Under the pieces are notes generated by a model. It was not told the DNA's origin and searched no databases. It worked only from the letters and a program-made list of their open reading frames with translations. From positions 1 to 15,600 of the forward strand of contig JARBUQ010000031.1 of the NCBI GenBank assembly GCA_029239545.1: a stretch of DNA of 15,600 bases, given 5' to 3'. The translations under genes and the position numbers were made by a program. Below, piece after piece: positions 6,503 through 14,276 of this stretch. Source of the DNA: Paenibacillus sp. (GTDB lineage: Bacteria > Bacillota > Bacilli > Paenibacillales > NBRC-103111). How positions within the stretch are numbered: the first letter of the stretch is position 1; each line of letters opens with the position of its first letter.

Positions 6503-7954
6503 ATGTCAAAAGATAAAGAGAAGCAGTTCGTCAAAGAAATTACTCCACAGAGTGAGGATTTCTCCCGCTGGTATATCGATGCCATCAGCAAAGCGGAATT
6601 GATGAGCTACTCACCCGTTCGCGGCTGCATCGTCCTGCGCCCTGACGGTTACGAAATATGGGAAAATATCCAGCGTGAGCTGGATGCCCGTTTCAAGGAA
6701 ACCGGACACCGCAACGCCTATTTTCCTTTATTCATTCCCGAGAGCTTCTTCCAAAAGGAAAAGGAGCATGTCGAAGGCTTTAATCCTGAACTCCCTTGGG
6801 TAACAGAAGCTGGCCGCGAGAAGCTCGAGGAGCGGCTAGCTATTCGACCTACATCAGAGACGATGATTGGCCATATGTACTCGAACTGGATTCAATCCTA
6901 TCGGGATTTGCCAGTCCTGATCAACCAGTGGGCTAACGTAGTTCGCTGGGAGAAACGGACGATGCCTTTCTTAAGGACAACGGAGTTTCTCTGGCAGGAA
7001 GGACATACCGCACACGAGGATGAAGAGGATGCCCGTAAGGAAACGATGCAAATGCTCGATATATACAGGGATTTCGCTGAGAATTTTTTAGCTATTCCTG
7101 TAATTGTGGGGCAGAAGACTCCTTCCGAGAAATTTGCCGGGGCTGTGGATACATATTCCATCGAAGCAATGATGAAGGATGGTAAGGCCGTTCAAGCAGG
7201 CACTTCTCATTATTTGGGAATGAACTTCGCACGTGCTTTTGAAATCCAGTATCTCGATCGTGAGAACCAACAGCAGTTCGTCCATACGACCTCTTGGGGA
7301 GTGAGTACTCGATTAATCGGGGCGCTCATTATGGTTCATGGTGATGACCGGGGACTTGTTCTGCCTCCTAAGGTAGCGCCTTTACAGGTTGTGATGATTC
7401 CAATCGGCCCTCCGAAGACTAGAGAAGCGGTTATCGCTAAGACGGATGAGTTATTCGCTGAGCTGAAGCGGGCTGGCATCCGACTTAAGGTCGATGCCCG
7501 TGAACAAAGCCCGGGGTGGAAGTTCAACGAATACGAAATGCGTGGTGTGCCTATCCGCATTGAGCTCGGACCTCGTGATATGGAGAAAGGACAAGTTGTG
7601 CTTGTCTCTCGTGTATCCGGTGAGAAACGGATTGTTGAGCAGGATCGGTTAGTAGAAGAGGTGCGTAATCTCTTGGATGAGATTCATAATCAAATGTTCG
7701 ACAATGCCAAAGCATTTATGGACAGTCATTTCTATACAGTGGACACATTGGATGAAATGAAGAGCCATATGGAGCAGCAGCGCGGATTCACGTTGGCTGG
7801 CTGGTGTGGTTCGGATGCTTGTGAGCATCAGGTGAAGGAAGAGACGGGTGCTACAAGCCGGAATATCCCGTTCTCGCCTAGTGTGAAGAAGTCTGTCTGT
7901 CTCGTATGCGGTTCGCCTTCTGTTCATATGGTTGTATTTGGAAGAGCGCATTAA
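6503..7954 (+). CDS. proS: Prolyl-tRNA synthetase, archaeal/eukaryotic type (class II, no INS editing domain)
   Basis: ProRS charges tRNA-Pro with proline. The 483-residue product is of the short archaeal/eukaryotic type also found in some bacteria such as Thermus. It opens with EDFSRWYIDAISKAEL and has RPTSETMIGHMYSNWI, class II motif 2 at 156-168 (FLRTTEFLWQEGH) and motif 3 near HGDDRGLVLPPKVAPLQ. Motifs 2 and 3 are separated by only about 120 residues, so the roughly 180-residue INS editing domain of bacterial ProRS is absent. An anticodon-binding domain follows. A C-terminal zinc-type domain has Cys435, Cys440, Cys466 and Cys469. The last residue is His, where this type normally ends in Tyr. 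The ATG follows AGGAGG; upstream in-frame starts are unlikely. B. subtilis has the bacterial type at this locus. Confidence 0.95.
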   Translation: MSKDKEKQFVKEITPQSEDFSRWYIDAISKAELMSYSPVRGCIVLRPDGYEIWENIQRELDARFKETGHRNAYFPLFIPESFFQKEKEHVEGFNPELPWVTEAGREKLEERLAIRPTSETMIGHMYSNWIQSYRDLPVLINQWANVVRWEKRTMPFLRTTEFLWQEGHTAHEDEEDARKETMQMLDIYRDFAENFLAIPVIVGQKTPSEKFAGAVDTYSIEAMMKDGKAVQAGTSHYLGMNFARAFEIQYLDRENQQQFVHTTSWGVSTRLIGALIMVHGDDRGLVLPPKVAPLQVVMIPIGPPKTREAVIAKTDELFAELKRAGIRLKVDAREQSPGWKFNEYEMRGVPIRIELGPRDMEKGQVVLVSRVSGEKRIVEQDRLVEEVRNLLDEIHNQMFDNAKAFMDSHFYTVDTLDEMKSHMEQQRGFTLAGWCGSDACEHQVKEETGATSRNIPFSPSVKKSVCLVCGSPSVHMVVFGRAH

Positions 7955-7976
7955 TTAGCAGGAGAGTGTCAGATAC

Positions 7977-8022
7977 AAAGGGGCAAAATACGGACATGAA
8001 CCGTCCTGCGTTTTGTCCTTTT
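7977..8022 (+). terminator. Intrinsic terminator after proS
   Basis: AAAGGGGCAAAA at 7977-7988 pairs with TTTTGTCCTTTT at 8011-8022 over 12 positions (two G-U pairs). A further inner helix GGAC/GTCC closes a small loop. The descending arm ends in TTTT and then GTG. It lies 22 bases after the proS stop and most likely ends the proS transcript, at least in part. Confidence 0.75.
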
Positions 8023-8037
8023 GTGATCTTATTGAAT

Positions 8038-8072
8038 CCCGCATTTCACATGACACAAGCACGAAATGCGGG
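8038..8072 (+). promoter_or_regulatory. Perfect inverted repeat in the polC 5' region
   Basis: CCCGCATTTC at 8038-8047 and GAAATGCGGG at 8063-8072 are perfectly complementary, with a 15-base loop, extendable by two pairs. There is no T run after it. It ends about ten bases before the polC ribosome binding site (GGGAGAGG, 8083-8090). The perfect arms would suit either an RNA hairpin controlling polC translation or a protein-binding operator; sequence alone does not decide. I see no convincing sigma-A promoter in this gap. Confidence 0.5.
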
Positions 8073-8101
8073 GTGAATCATAGGGAGAGGACTGATAGTG
8101 C

Positions 8102-11100
8102 TTGAACTATAGAGCCGATCAAAGAAATCGCTTTGAGATGTTATTGCAGCATGCGGGCATTCCGCAGGTTGTAGCCGAGTCTTACATGTCTGAAGGGTAC
8201 ATAGATCGGGTTGAAACCAGCCGCAGCAATCGGGAATGGACGTTTTATTTGGTTCTGTCCACTCTTGTTCCCCAAGACATCTATAAAAGCTTTTGCGCCA
8301 ATATAAAAGAGAAGTTTGCCCATATAGCAGCTGTTCGGATCATCACAACTTATAGTGAAGAAGTGAGAGATTCGGATTTAATAGAGCAATATTGGCCTTT
8401 ATTCATAGAATGGATTCATACTGAGGCCGCGTCAGTCAATGGCTGGTTAAGCAGAGCGAAGTTTGAAATACGAGAGAAAATCATTACGGTTCAAATGCTG
8501 GATGCCTTTGGTTTGGAGATGGCTAAGAAGAAAGCGTTGGACACGTTTGTTTCACGTTATTATATGGAACATTATGGCCGATCCTACCGCGTAACTCTTG
8601 TCGCAGCAGAATCAAGTGGAGATGTATATGAGAAATTCGCCCAGCAAATCGTTGAAGAACAGCGAACCGTTGTCCAGGAAATGATTAATTCCAGTGAATC
8701 AACCACTCTGGAAGAGGTCACTCCCGAAGCCGATGTTAAGCTGATGATGGGGTATGAGATCAAGGATGCTCCAGTGCCGATTCAGAACATTCGTGACGAG
8801 GAGAAGAAGATTGCCATCCAAGGGATGATTTTTAACCTCGACAAAAAAGAACTCCGCAACGGAAACACTTTATTTGAGTTTAACTTGACGGATTTCTCGG
8901 ATTCCTTGATGCTGAAAGCTTTTGCCAGAAATAAAGAGGATCTCAAAATATTGAGTTTGCTGGCTAATGGAAAGTGGATTCGGGCAAGAGGCAAGGTGGA
9001 ATATGACCGTTTCATGATGACTCCGGAGTTAGTTATGATCCCGTCAGACCTGGTAGAAGTAATGCCTCCGGCTGAACGGATGGACAGCGCTGAGGAGAAA
9101 AGGGTGGAATTCCACTTGCATACTACCATGAGCACAATGGACGGTATGACCAGTGTTGACGAATATATCAAAACGGCAGCCAAATGGGGACATAAAGCGA
9201 TTGCGATTACGGACCATAGCGGCGTCCAATCGTTCCCGGAGGCGAATAAAGCAGCAAAAAAACACGGCATTCAAGTGTTGTACGGAGTAGAAGCCAATGT
9301 AGTGAATGACTCAGTGGCGGTTGTTATGAATGGGACTGATCTGCTGTTAAGAGAGGCCACTTATATCGTATTTGATATCGAGACAACGGGTCTATCGGTA
9401 ATTAGTAACAAGATTATCGAACTCGCAGGCGTAAAAATGAAAGACGGGAAAGTTATTGATAGATTCGAAACGTTCGTGGATCCGCATGAGAAAATTCCTT
9501 ACCATATTACACAATTAACGAATATTACCGATGACATGGTCAGAGGAGCGCCAGAGCTTGAGGATGTGCTGCCTAAATTCGTCGAATTCATAGGAGATGC
9601 GGTACTGGTTGCCCATAATGCCAGATTCGATATGGGCTTTATCCAAGCAAATCTGAGGTCGATGGGGATCGCTCCATTGCCTAATCCTGTTCTGGACACG
9701 CTCGAATTGGCCAGATTGTTATATCCTGGATTAAAGAATCATAGGTTGAATACCTTGTCAGATAAATTCAAAGTCAGCTTGGACAATCATCACCGTGCTG
9801 TTGATGATGCTGCCGCGTTAGGCGAAGTGCTTAACAATATGATTAAGGATGCTGAAGACAGCGGCAAAACGAATTTGTTGAGACTCAACGATGACGTAGG
9901 TAAAAATCTTAAAAATACACGCCCGTTTCATTGCTGTATCTATGCGACAAATGCGATAGGCAAAAAAAACTTATTTAAATTAATTTCTATTTCCCATACC
10001 GAATATTTCCAGCGCGTGGCTTGTATACCCAAAAGCAAGCTGGTAGAGCTGCGGGATGGCTTGTTAATTGCTTCCGGATGTGAGAAGGGCGAATTCTACG
10101 AGACGGTGCTGAACAAAACTATAGATGAAGCTGAGCAGGTAGCCGAGTTCTACGATGTGCTGGAAATTCAACCGATTGGTGTTAATATGCATCTGGTCGA
10201 TAAAGGCTTGGTAGGCAGCCGTATGGAACTGGAAGAAACGAACCGGCGCATTTGCGCGATTGGTGAGAAGCTTGGCAAGCCCGTTATTGCTACAGGAAAT
10301 GTTCATTATTTGCATCCAAGGGATAAGATCAGCAGAGATATTACGATTCTGGGAATAACCGGATTCAGTCCATTGAAGGATATGAAGAAGCCTGACGTAC
10401 ATTTGCGCACAACCCGCGAGATGCTTGAGGAGTTCAAGTATTTAGGCGAAGCAAAGGCTTTTGAGGTTGTTGTGAAAAATACGAATGAGTTAGCTGATCG
10501 TTTCGAGAAATTTGATCTGTTTCCCAAGCAATTGTTCACCCCAATCATTGAAGGCGCAGATGATTTAATTCGCAGCAAATGTTATGATACTGCCAAATCC
10601 TTATACGGCGAAGAGCTCCCGCAAGTAATCATTGATCGACTAGAGAAGGAACTTAAGCCGATTATCGGATATGGCTTCTCTGCCAACTATTTAACCTCGG
10701 AACGTTTGGTGAAAAAATCGAATCAGGATGGATATTTGGTAGGCTCGCGGGGATCCGTAGGTTCGTCCGTTGTTGCTACCTTCCTGGGGATTTCTGAGGT
10801 TAATCCGATGCCGCCTCATTATGTATGTCAATCCTGCCGTCATAGCGAATGGTTCCTCGACGGAAGTGTACCAAGCGGATTTGACCTGCCAGACAAGCAG
10901 TGCCCCACTTGTGGAACTGCAATGAAAGGCGAAGGACACGACATCCCATTCGAAACATTCCTTGGTTTCAAAGGCGACAAGGTTCCAGATATTGACTTGA
11001 ATTTCTCTGGTGAATACCAGTCGATTGCGCATAACTACACGAAAGAAATGTTCGGAGAGAAATGTGTGTTCCGCGCAGGAACCATTGGTACGGTTGCTGA

Positions 11101-12409
11101 GAAGACGGCTTATGGCTACGTGAAGAAGTATGAAGAAGAACACGGTCAAAAGTGGAGAAACGCGGAAATTGTAAGACTGGCTTCGGGCTGCACTGGGGTG
11201 AAGAGAAGCACAGGACAGCATCCGGGCGGGATTGTAGTCGTTCCCGACTATATGGATGTGGAGGATGTAACGCCAGTTCAGTATCCTGCAGATGATATGA
11301 AGGCGGAATGGAAAACTACACATTTTGACTATCATGCTTTTGAGGATAATCTGCTTAAGCTGGATATTCTGGGACATGAAAATCCGACCATGATGCGTAT
11401 GCTGCAAGATTTGACCGGTGTTGATCCGACAAAGATTCCGATGAATGATCCAAAGGTAATGAGCTTGTTCAATTCGACACTCGCCCTGGGTGTGAATCCC
11501 GATCAGATTCGCACACCTGTTGCCACATATGGAATACCCGAGATGGGAACTAAATTCGTAAGGCAGATGCTCCAGGAAACGCTGCCGTCTTCATTCGCCG
11601 ATCTTTTGCAAATATCAGGATTGTCTCACGGGACCGGTGTATGGTTAGGCAATGCGCAGGAGCTGATTAAAAAAGGAACCTGTACCATTAAAACCGTTAT
11701 CGGCTGTCGGGATGAGATTATGTTATACCTTATTTATAAAGCTGGAATGGATGCTGGGCTCGCCTTCAAAATTACGGAAAGCGTTCGTAAAGGGAAGGGA
11801 TTGTCAGATGAATGGATCGAGGACATGAAAAAACATAAGGTGCCGCAGTGGTACATCGACTCCTGTTTGCGTATCGAGTATATGTTCCCGAAGGCACATG
11901 CTGCAGCTTATGTTATTGCAGCCGTGAGAACAGCTTATTATAAGCTGTATCACCCGATTAGCTTTTATGCCACGTACTTCTCGATGCGCGCCGAGGATTT
12001 TGATATCGAGGTATGCTCCCAAGGATACGATGTTATTCTGAAGAAGCTGATCGAGATAGAGGAAAAAGCATTCCAAGCGACACCCAAAGAGAAGGCCAGC
12101 GTAGCTATTCTTGAGATGGCGCTAGAGATGACATCACGAGGACTTGGCTTCAAAGGGATCGATTTATACAAGTCCGAGGCTGTCCGGTTCAAAATAGAAG
12201 GAAACAACTTGATCCCTCCATTCGCCTCAATCCAAGGGGTGGGCGAGAATGCGGCTCGCAATATTGCAGCATCCAGAGAAGAGGGCGACTTCTTGTCGAT
12301 CGAGGATTTCCAAAGCAAATCGAAGGCTACAAAGACGATTGTTGAGCTTCTAGGCTCGATGGGCTGTTTCCGCGGACTCCCGGAATCGAATCAGTTATCG
12401 TTGTTTTAA
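8102..12409 (+). CDS. polC: DNA polymerase III alpha subunit, Gram-positive PolC type
   Basis: PolC is the replicative polymerase of low-GC Gram-positives with built-in 3'-5' proofreading. The 1435-residue product is collinear with B. subtilis PolC. In order: an N-terminal domain, an OB fold (about 235-325), a PHP domain starting at EFHLHTTMSTMDG (H338, H340) with its second part at TGNVHYLHP, and an inserted exonuclease with D425 and E427 in FDIETTGLS, VAHNARFDMGF and HHRAVDD. A Cys4 zinc module follows (Cys909, 912, 934, 937). The palm aspartates are D963 and D965 in PDIDLNFSGEYQ, and PKAHAAAYV lies in the fingers. The C-terminus NQLSLF is a sliding-clamp-binding motif. The start is TTG at 8102, 11 bases after GGGAGAGG; no better in-frame start lies nearby. 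It stands between proS and the rimP operon. Confidence 0.98.
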   Translation: MNYRADQRNRFEMLLQHAGIPQVVAESYMSEGYIDRVETSRSNREWTFYLVLSTLVPQDIYKSFCANIKEKFAHIAAVRIITTYSEEVRDSDLIEQYWPLFIEWIHTEAASVNGWLSRAKFEIREKIITVQMLDAFGLEMAKKKALDTFVSRYYMEHYGRSYRVTLVAAESSGDVYEKFAQQIVEEQRTVVQEMINSSESTTLEEVTPEADVKLMMGYEIKDAPVPIQNIRDEEKKIAIQGMIFNLDKKELRNGNTLFEFNLTDFSDSLMLKAFARNKEDLKILSLLANGKWIRARGKVEYDRFMMTPELVMIPSDLVEVMPPAERMDSAEEKRVEFHLHTTMSTMDGMTSVDEYIKTAAKWGHKAIAITDHSGVQSFPEANKAAKKHGIQVLYGVEANVVNDSVAVVMNGTDLLLREATYIVFDIETTGLSVISNKIIELAGVKMKDGKVIDRFETFVDPHEKIPYHITQLTNITDDMVRGAPELEDVLPKFVEFIGDAVLVAHNARFDMGFIQANLRSMGIAPLPNPVLDTLELARLLYPGLKNHRLNTLSDKFKVSLDNHHRAVDDAAALGEVLNNMIKDAEDSGKTNLLRLNDDVGKNLKNTRPFHCCIYATNAIGKKNLFKLISISHTEYFQRVACIPKSKLVELRDGLLIASGCEKGEFYETVLNKTIDEAEQVAEFYDVLEIQPIGVNMHLVDKGLVGSRMELEETNRRICAIGEKLGKPVIATGNVHYLHPRDKISRDITILGITGFSPLKDMKKPDVHLRTTREMLEEFKYLGEAKAFEVVVKNTNELADRFEKFDLFPKQLFTPIIEGADDLIRSKCYDTAKSLYGEELPQVIIDRLEKELKPIIGYGFSANYLTSERLVKKSNQDGYLVGSRGSVGSSVVATFLGISEVNPMPPHYVCQSCRHSEWFLDGSVPSGFDLPDKQCPTCGTAMKGEGHDIPFETFLGFKGDKVPDIDLNFSGEYQSIAHNYTKEMFGEKCVFRAGTIGTVAEKTAYGYVKKYEEEHGQKWRNAEIVRLASGCTGVKRSTGQHPGGIVVVPDYMDVEDVTPVQYPADDMKAEWKTTHFDYHAFEDNLLKLDILGHENPTMMRMLQDLTGVDPTKIPMNDPKVMSLFNSTLALGVNPDQIRTPVATYGIPEMGTKFVRQMLQETLPSSFADLLQISGLSHGTGVWLGNAQELIKKGTCTIKTVIGCRDEIMLYLIYKAGMDAGLAFKITESVRKGKGLSDEWIEDMKKHKVPQWYIDSCLRIEYMFPKAHAAAYVIAAVRTAYYKLYHPISFYATYFSMRAEDFDIEVCSQGYDVILKKLIEIEEKAFQATPKEKASVAILEMALEMTSRGLGFKGIDLYKSEAVRFKIEGNNLIPPFASIQGVGENAARNIAASREEGDFLSIEDFQSKSKATKTIVELLGSMGCFRGLPESNQLSLF

Positions 12410-12420
12410 TAGCTGTATAA

Positions 12421-12456
12421 GAGCGAGGATAGTAAGATGCGACTATTTTCTCTCTC
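12421..12456 (+). terminator. Possible weak terminator after polC
   Basis: Bases 12421-12433 and 12442-12456 can pair over about 12 positions with one mismatch and a two-base bulge (GAG, GAGGA and TAGT helices). There is no proper T run afterwards (TTGTACGG), and the structure abuts the -35 element of the next promoter. It may terminate poorly or not at all. Confidence 0.35.
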
Positions 12457-12485
12457 TTGTACGGAAATCCATGTTATGGTATAAT
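12457..12485 (+). promoter_or_regulatory. Sigma-A promoter with extended -10 for the rimP-nusA-infB operon
   Basis: A perfect TATAAT at 12480-12485 is preceded by TGG at 12477-12479, giving an extended -10 (TGnTATAAT). A partial -35, TTGTAC at 12457-12462, lies exactly 17 bases upstream. Transcription should start near 12492, giving a leader of about 130 bases before the rimP ATG. This is the clearest promoter in the window, and the expected place for the nusA operon promoter. Confidence 0.82.
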
Positions 12486-12495
12486 CAATTTTGGT

Positions 12496-12521
12496 AATAA
12501 TGATGATCATAGATCGTTATT
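12496..12521 (+). promoter_or_regulatory. Leader hairpin 1 of the rimP operon
   Basis: AATAATGAT at 12496-12504 pairs with ATCGTTATT at 12513-12521 (9 bp, one G-U) around GATCATAG. It would be the first structure of the transcript, starting only a few bases after the predicted start site. Such 5'-proximal stems commonly protect mRNA ends; that role is inferred. Confidence 0.5.
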
Positions 12522-12527
12522 GATGCG

Positions 12528-12556
12528 AGAGTGGGGAAACCCACTCTTTACGTTTT
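12528..12556 (+). terminator. Weak terminator / attenuator in the rimP-nusA leader
   Basis: AGAGTGGG at 12528-12535 and CCCACTCT at 12540-12547 form a perfect 8-bp stem capped by a GAAA tetraloop (GNRA type), followed by TTACGTTTT. The stem is short and the T run is broken by ACG. Those are the properties of a terminator that works poorly alone and needs NusA. In B. subtilis NusA is reported to stimulate weak intrinsic terminators and, as I recall, to autoregulate its own operon through the leader. The hairpin is seen; the NusA dependence here is inferred. Confidence 0.65.
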
Positions 12557-12583
12557 GTGTGCACAAACATGCATACGAAAACG
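12551..12583 (+). promoter_or_regulatory. Leader hairpin 3, overlapping the terminator T run
   Basis: CGTTTTGTGTGCA at 12551-12563 pairs with TGCATAC (12570-12576) and AAAACG (12578-12583): 13 pairs including one G-U, with a single bulged G at 12577 and a six-base loop. Its ascending arm contains the distal TTTT of the preceding terminator. It ends 23 bases before the rimP ribosome binding site AAGGAGG (12607-12613). It may act as a pause, a backup roadblock or a stabiliser. Confidence 0.5.
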
Positions 12584-12622
12584 ACAGTAACACTTTGTCA
12601 GGCGCTAAGGAGGTATCCATAG

Positions 12623-13081
12623 ATGGCACAACCAATCAAAGAAGTAATAACGGAAATGATCCAACCTTTTTTAGATGCTGAGGGGTATGAGCTGGTCGAT
12701 GTTGAATACGTCAAAGAGGGCAGCAACCGGTTTCTCCGGGTCTATGTAGATAAAGAGGGCGGCATCGATATTGATGATTGCGGACGGATTAGCGAGATGT
12801 TAAGCGAGAAGCTTGATGAGAAGGATCCGATTCCGGACGCATATTTCCTGGAAGTGTCTTCTCCTGGGGCAGAACGGCCGCTTAAAAAAGTATTAGACTA
12901 CGAACGAGCGGTACAGAAGCAGGTATTCGTTACGACGTATGAGCAAGTTGATGGCGATAAGGAGTTCGAAGGCAAGCTGCTTTCTTTTGACGGAGAGACG
13001 CTCGTGATTCAAACCCCACGCAAAAAAGCAACCATTCCGTTTACTAAGGTGGCCAGTGCAAGACTGGCTATCGTATTCTAA
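12623..13081 (+). CDS. rimP: Ribosome maturation factor RimP
   Basis: RimP (YlxS in Bacillus) binds the 30S subunit during its maturation, helping assembly of the central pseudoknot and head region. The 152-residue product has the N-terminal alpha/beta domain (DAEGYELVDVEYVKEGSNRFLRVYVDKEGG), the hallmark DDCGRISEMLSEKLDEKDPI and YFLEVSSPGAERPL. A small SH3-like C-terminal domain follows (FEGKLLSFDGETLVI and IPFTKVASARLAIVF). Length and layout are normal. The ATG is preceded by AAGGAGG at nine bases. It is the first gene of the operon driven from 12457-12485 and shares a structured leader with nusA downstream, the usual arrangement in Bacillus and in E. coli. Confidence 0.96.
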   Translation: MAQPIKEVITEMIQPFLDAEGYELVDVEYVKEGSNRFLRVYVDKEGGIDIDDCGRISEMLSEKLDEKDPIPDAYFLEVSSPGAERPLKKVLDYERAVQKQVFVTTYEQVDGDKEFEGKLLSFDGETLVIQTPRKKATIPFTKVASARLAIVF

Positions 13082-13115
13082 ATGTTGGATTCTTGAAAGG
13101 AGGAACTCATTTCTA

Positions 13116-14213
13116 ATGAACATGGATTTTATTGATGCCCTGTCGGAAATCGAGAGAGAGAAAGGAATCGCCAAGGAAGTGCTGGTCGATGCGATTGAAG
13201 CTGCCCTAATCTCCAGTTACAAACGGAATTTTAATACAGCCCAGAACGTACGCGTAGACATTAACAGGCAGACCGGTTTGATCAAAGTATATGCCCGTAA
13301 AAGTGTTGTAGATGAAGTGCTCGATCCCCGTCTGGAAATATCTCTTCATGCTTCCCGTGAGATTAATAACAATTTTCAGCTTGACGATATCGTGGAGATT
13401 GAAGTTACACCCAGGGATTTCGGACGTATTGCTGCTCAAACCGCCAAACAAGTCGTTACCCAACGGATCCGCGAAGCAGAACGCGGCTTGATTTATGACG
13501 CTTTTATCGATCGTGAGGAAGATATCGTGACAGGAACCGTGCAGCGCCAAGACTTGCGCAGTATATTCCTTGATCTCGGAAAGGTGGAAGCTGTGCTTCC
13601 GCTTAACGAATTGATGCCTAACGAGAAATTCAAGCATGGAGATCGTGTCAAAGCGTATATTACCAAAGTGGAGAACACGACAAAGGGTCCGCAAATCATG
13701 CTGTCGCGCTCCCATCCAGGGTTGTTGAGACGTTTGTTTGAACTGGAAGTTCCGGAAATATACGACGGTGTAGTCGAGATTCGCTCCGTTGCAAGAGAAG
13801 CCGGCTTTCGTTCCAAGATCGCCGTGTATTCCCGCAATGCTGAAGTAGATCCTGTAGGCTCCTGTGTAGGTCCAAAAGGAACGCGTGTGCAGACGATCGT
13901 TAATGAGCTCAAGGGTGAGAAGATCGATATTGTACGTTGGTCCGATAGTGTGGAGGAATATGTAGCTAATGCGCTTAGCCCTTCCAAGGTTATGGAGGTT
14001 AACGTATTCGAGAGCGAGAAGATGGCTCGGGTGATCGTGCCTGATTATCAATTATCGCTGGCAATAGGGATCAAGGGTCAGAATGCCCGACTAGCCGCCA
14101 AGCTGACTGGATGGAAAATTGATATCAAGAGCGAAACCCAGGCTGAACAAGAGCTGGGTCGCCCCAGAACCTCAACTGAGGAAATGCATCAGGATTCAGT
14201 TAGCATAGATTAG
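13116..14213 (+). CDS. nusA: Transcription termination/antitermination factor NusA
   Basis: NusA binds RNA polymerase near the RNA exit channel, prolongs pausing and stimulates intrinsic termination. The 365-residue product has the Firmicutes layout: an N-terminal polymerase-binding domain (DFIDALSEIEREKGI to about 125), an S1 domain (IVTGTVQRQD onward), KH1 with GPKG in DPVGSCVGPKGTRVQ, and KH2 with GIKG in LSLAIGIKGQNARLA. It ends in a short acidic tail without the two C-terminal repeats of E. coli NusA. At residue 231, in EAGFRSK, Phe stands where B. subtilis has Asp and E. coli has Ser as far as I remember. The ATG at 13116 lies 12 bases after AAAGGAGG; the ATG at 13122 is an alternative. 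Confidence 0.96.
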   Translation: MNMDFIDALSEIEREKGIAKEVLVDAIEAALISSYKRNFNTAQNVRVDINRQTGLIKVYARKSVVDEVLDPRLEISLHASREINNNFQLDDIVEIEVTPRDFGRIAAQTAKQVVTQRIREAERGLIYDAFIDREEDIVTGTVQRQDLRSIFLDLGKVEAVLPLNELMPNEKFKHGDRVKAYITKVENTTKGPQIMLSRSHPGLLRRLFELEVPEIYDGVVEIRSVAREAGFRSKIAVYSRNAEVDPVGSCVGPKGTRVQTIVNELKGEKIDIVRWSDSVEEYVANALSPSKVMEVNVFESEKMARVIVPDYQLSLAIGIKGQNARLAAKLTGWKIDIKSETQAEQELGRPRTSTEEMHQDSVSID

Positions 14214-14215
14214 CA

Positions 14216-14250
14216 CCGTCCTTTCGGGGGCCCCACACAAGGATGAACGG
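14216..14250 (+). other. Inverted repeat between nusA and rnpM
   Basis: CCGTCCTT at 14216-14223 pairs with AAGGA (14239-14243) and CGG (14248-14250), with a four-base bulge. The loop contains GGGGGCCCC, itself self-complementary. There is no T run. It is a weak candidate for a processing or stabilising hairpin in the operon mRNA; the genes on either side are clearly co-transcribed. Confidence 0.35.
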
Positions 14251-14276
14251 TTAAATAATGTAGGTGGGTGATGGTC

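Noticed and set aside
10691..11407. 238-codon open frame on the - strand across the polC palm region
   Set aside because: Antisense to the most conserved part of PolC, no recognisable motifs, low-quality composition; a shadow frame.
12457..12681. 74-codon + strand frame over the rimP leader as a possible leader peptide
   Set aside because: It starts at the -35 region, before the predicted transcription start, runs through the hairpins into rimP in another frame, and has no ribosome binding site.
13206..14051. 281-codon open frame on the - strand across nusA
   Set aside because: It lies wholly antisense to a clear NusA gene, shows no recognisable domain and has no ribosome binding site of note; its openness follows from nusA codon usage.
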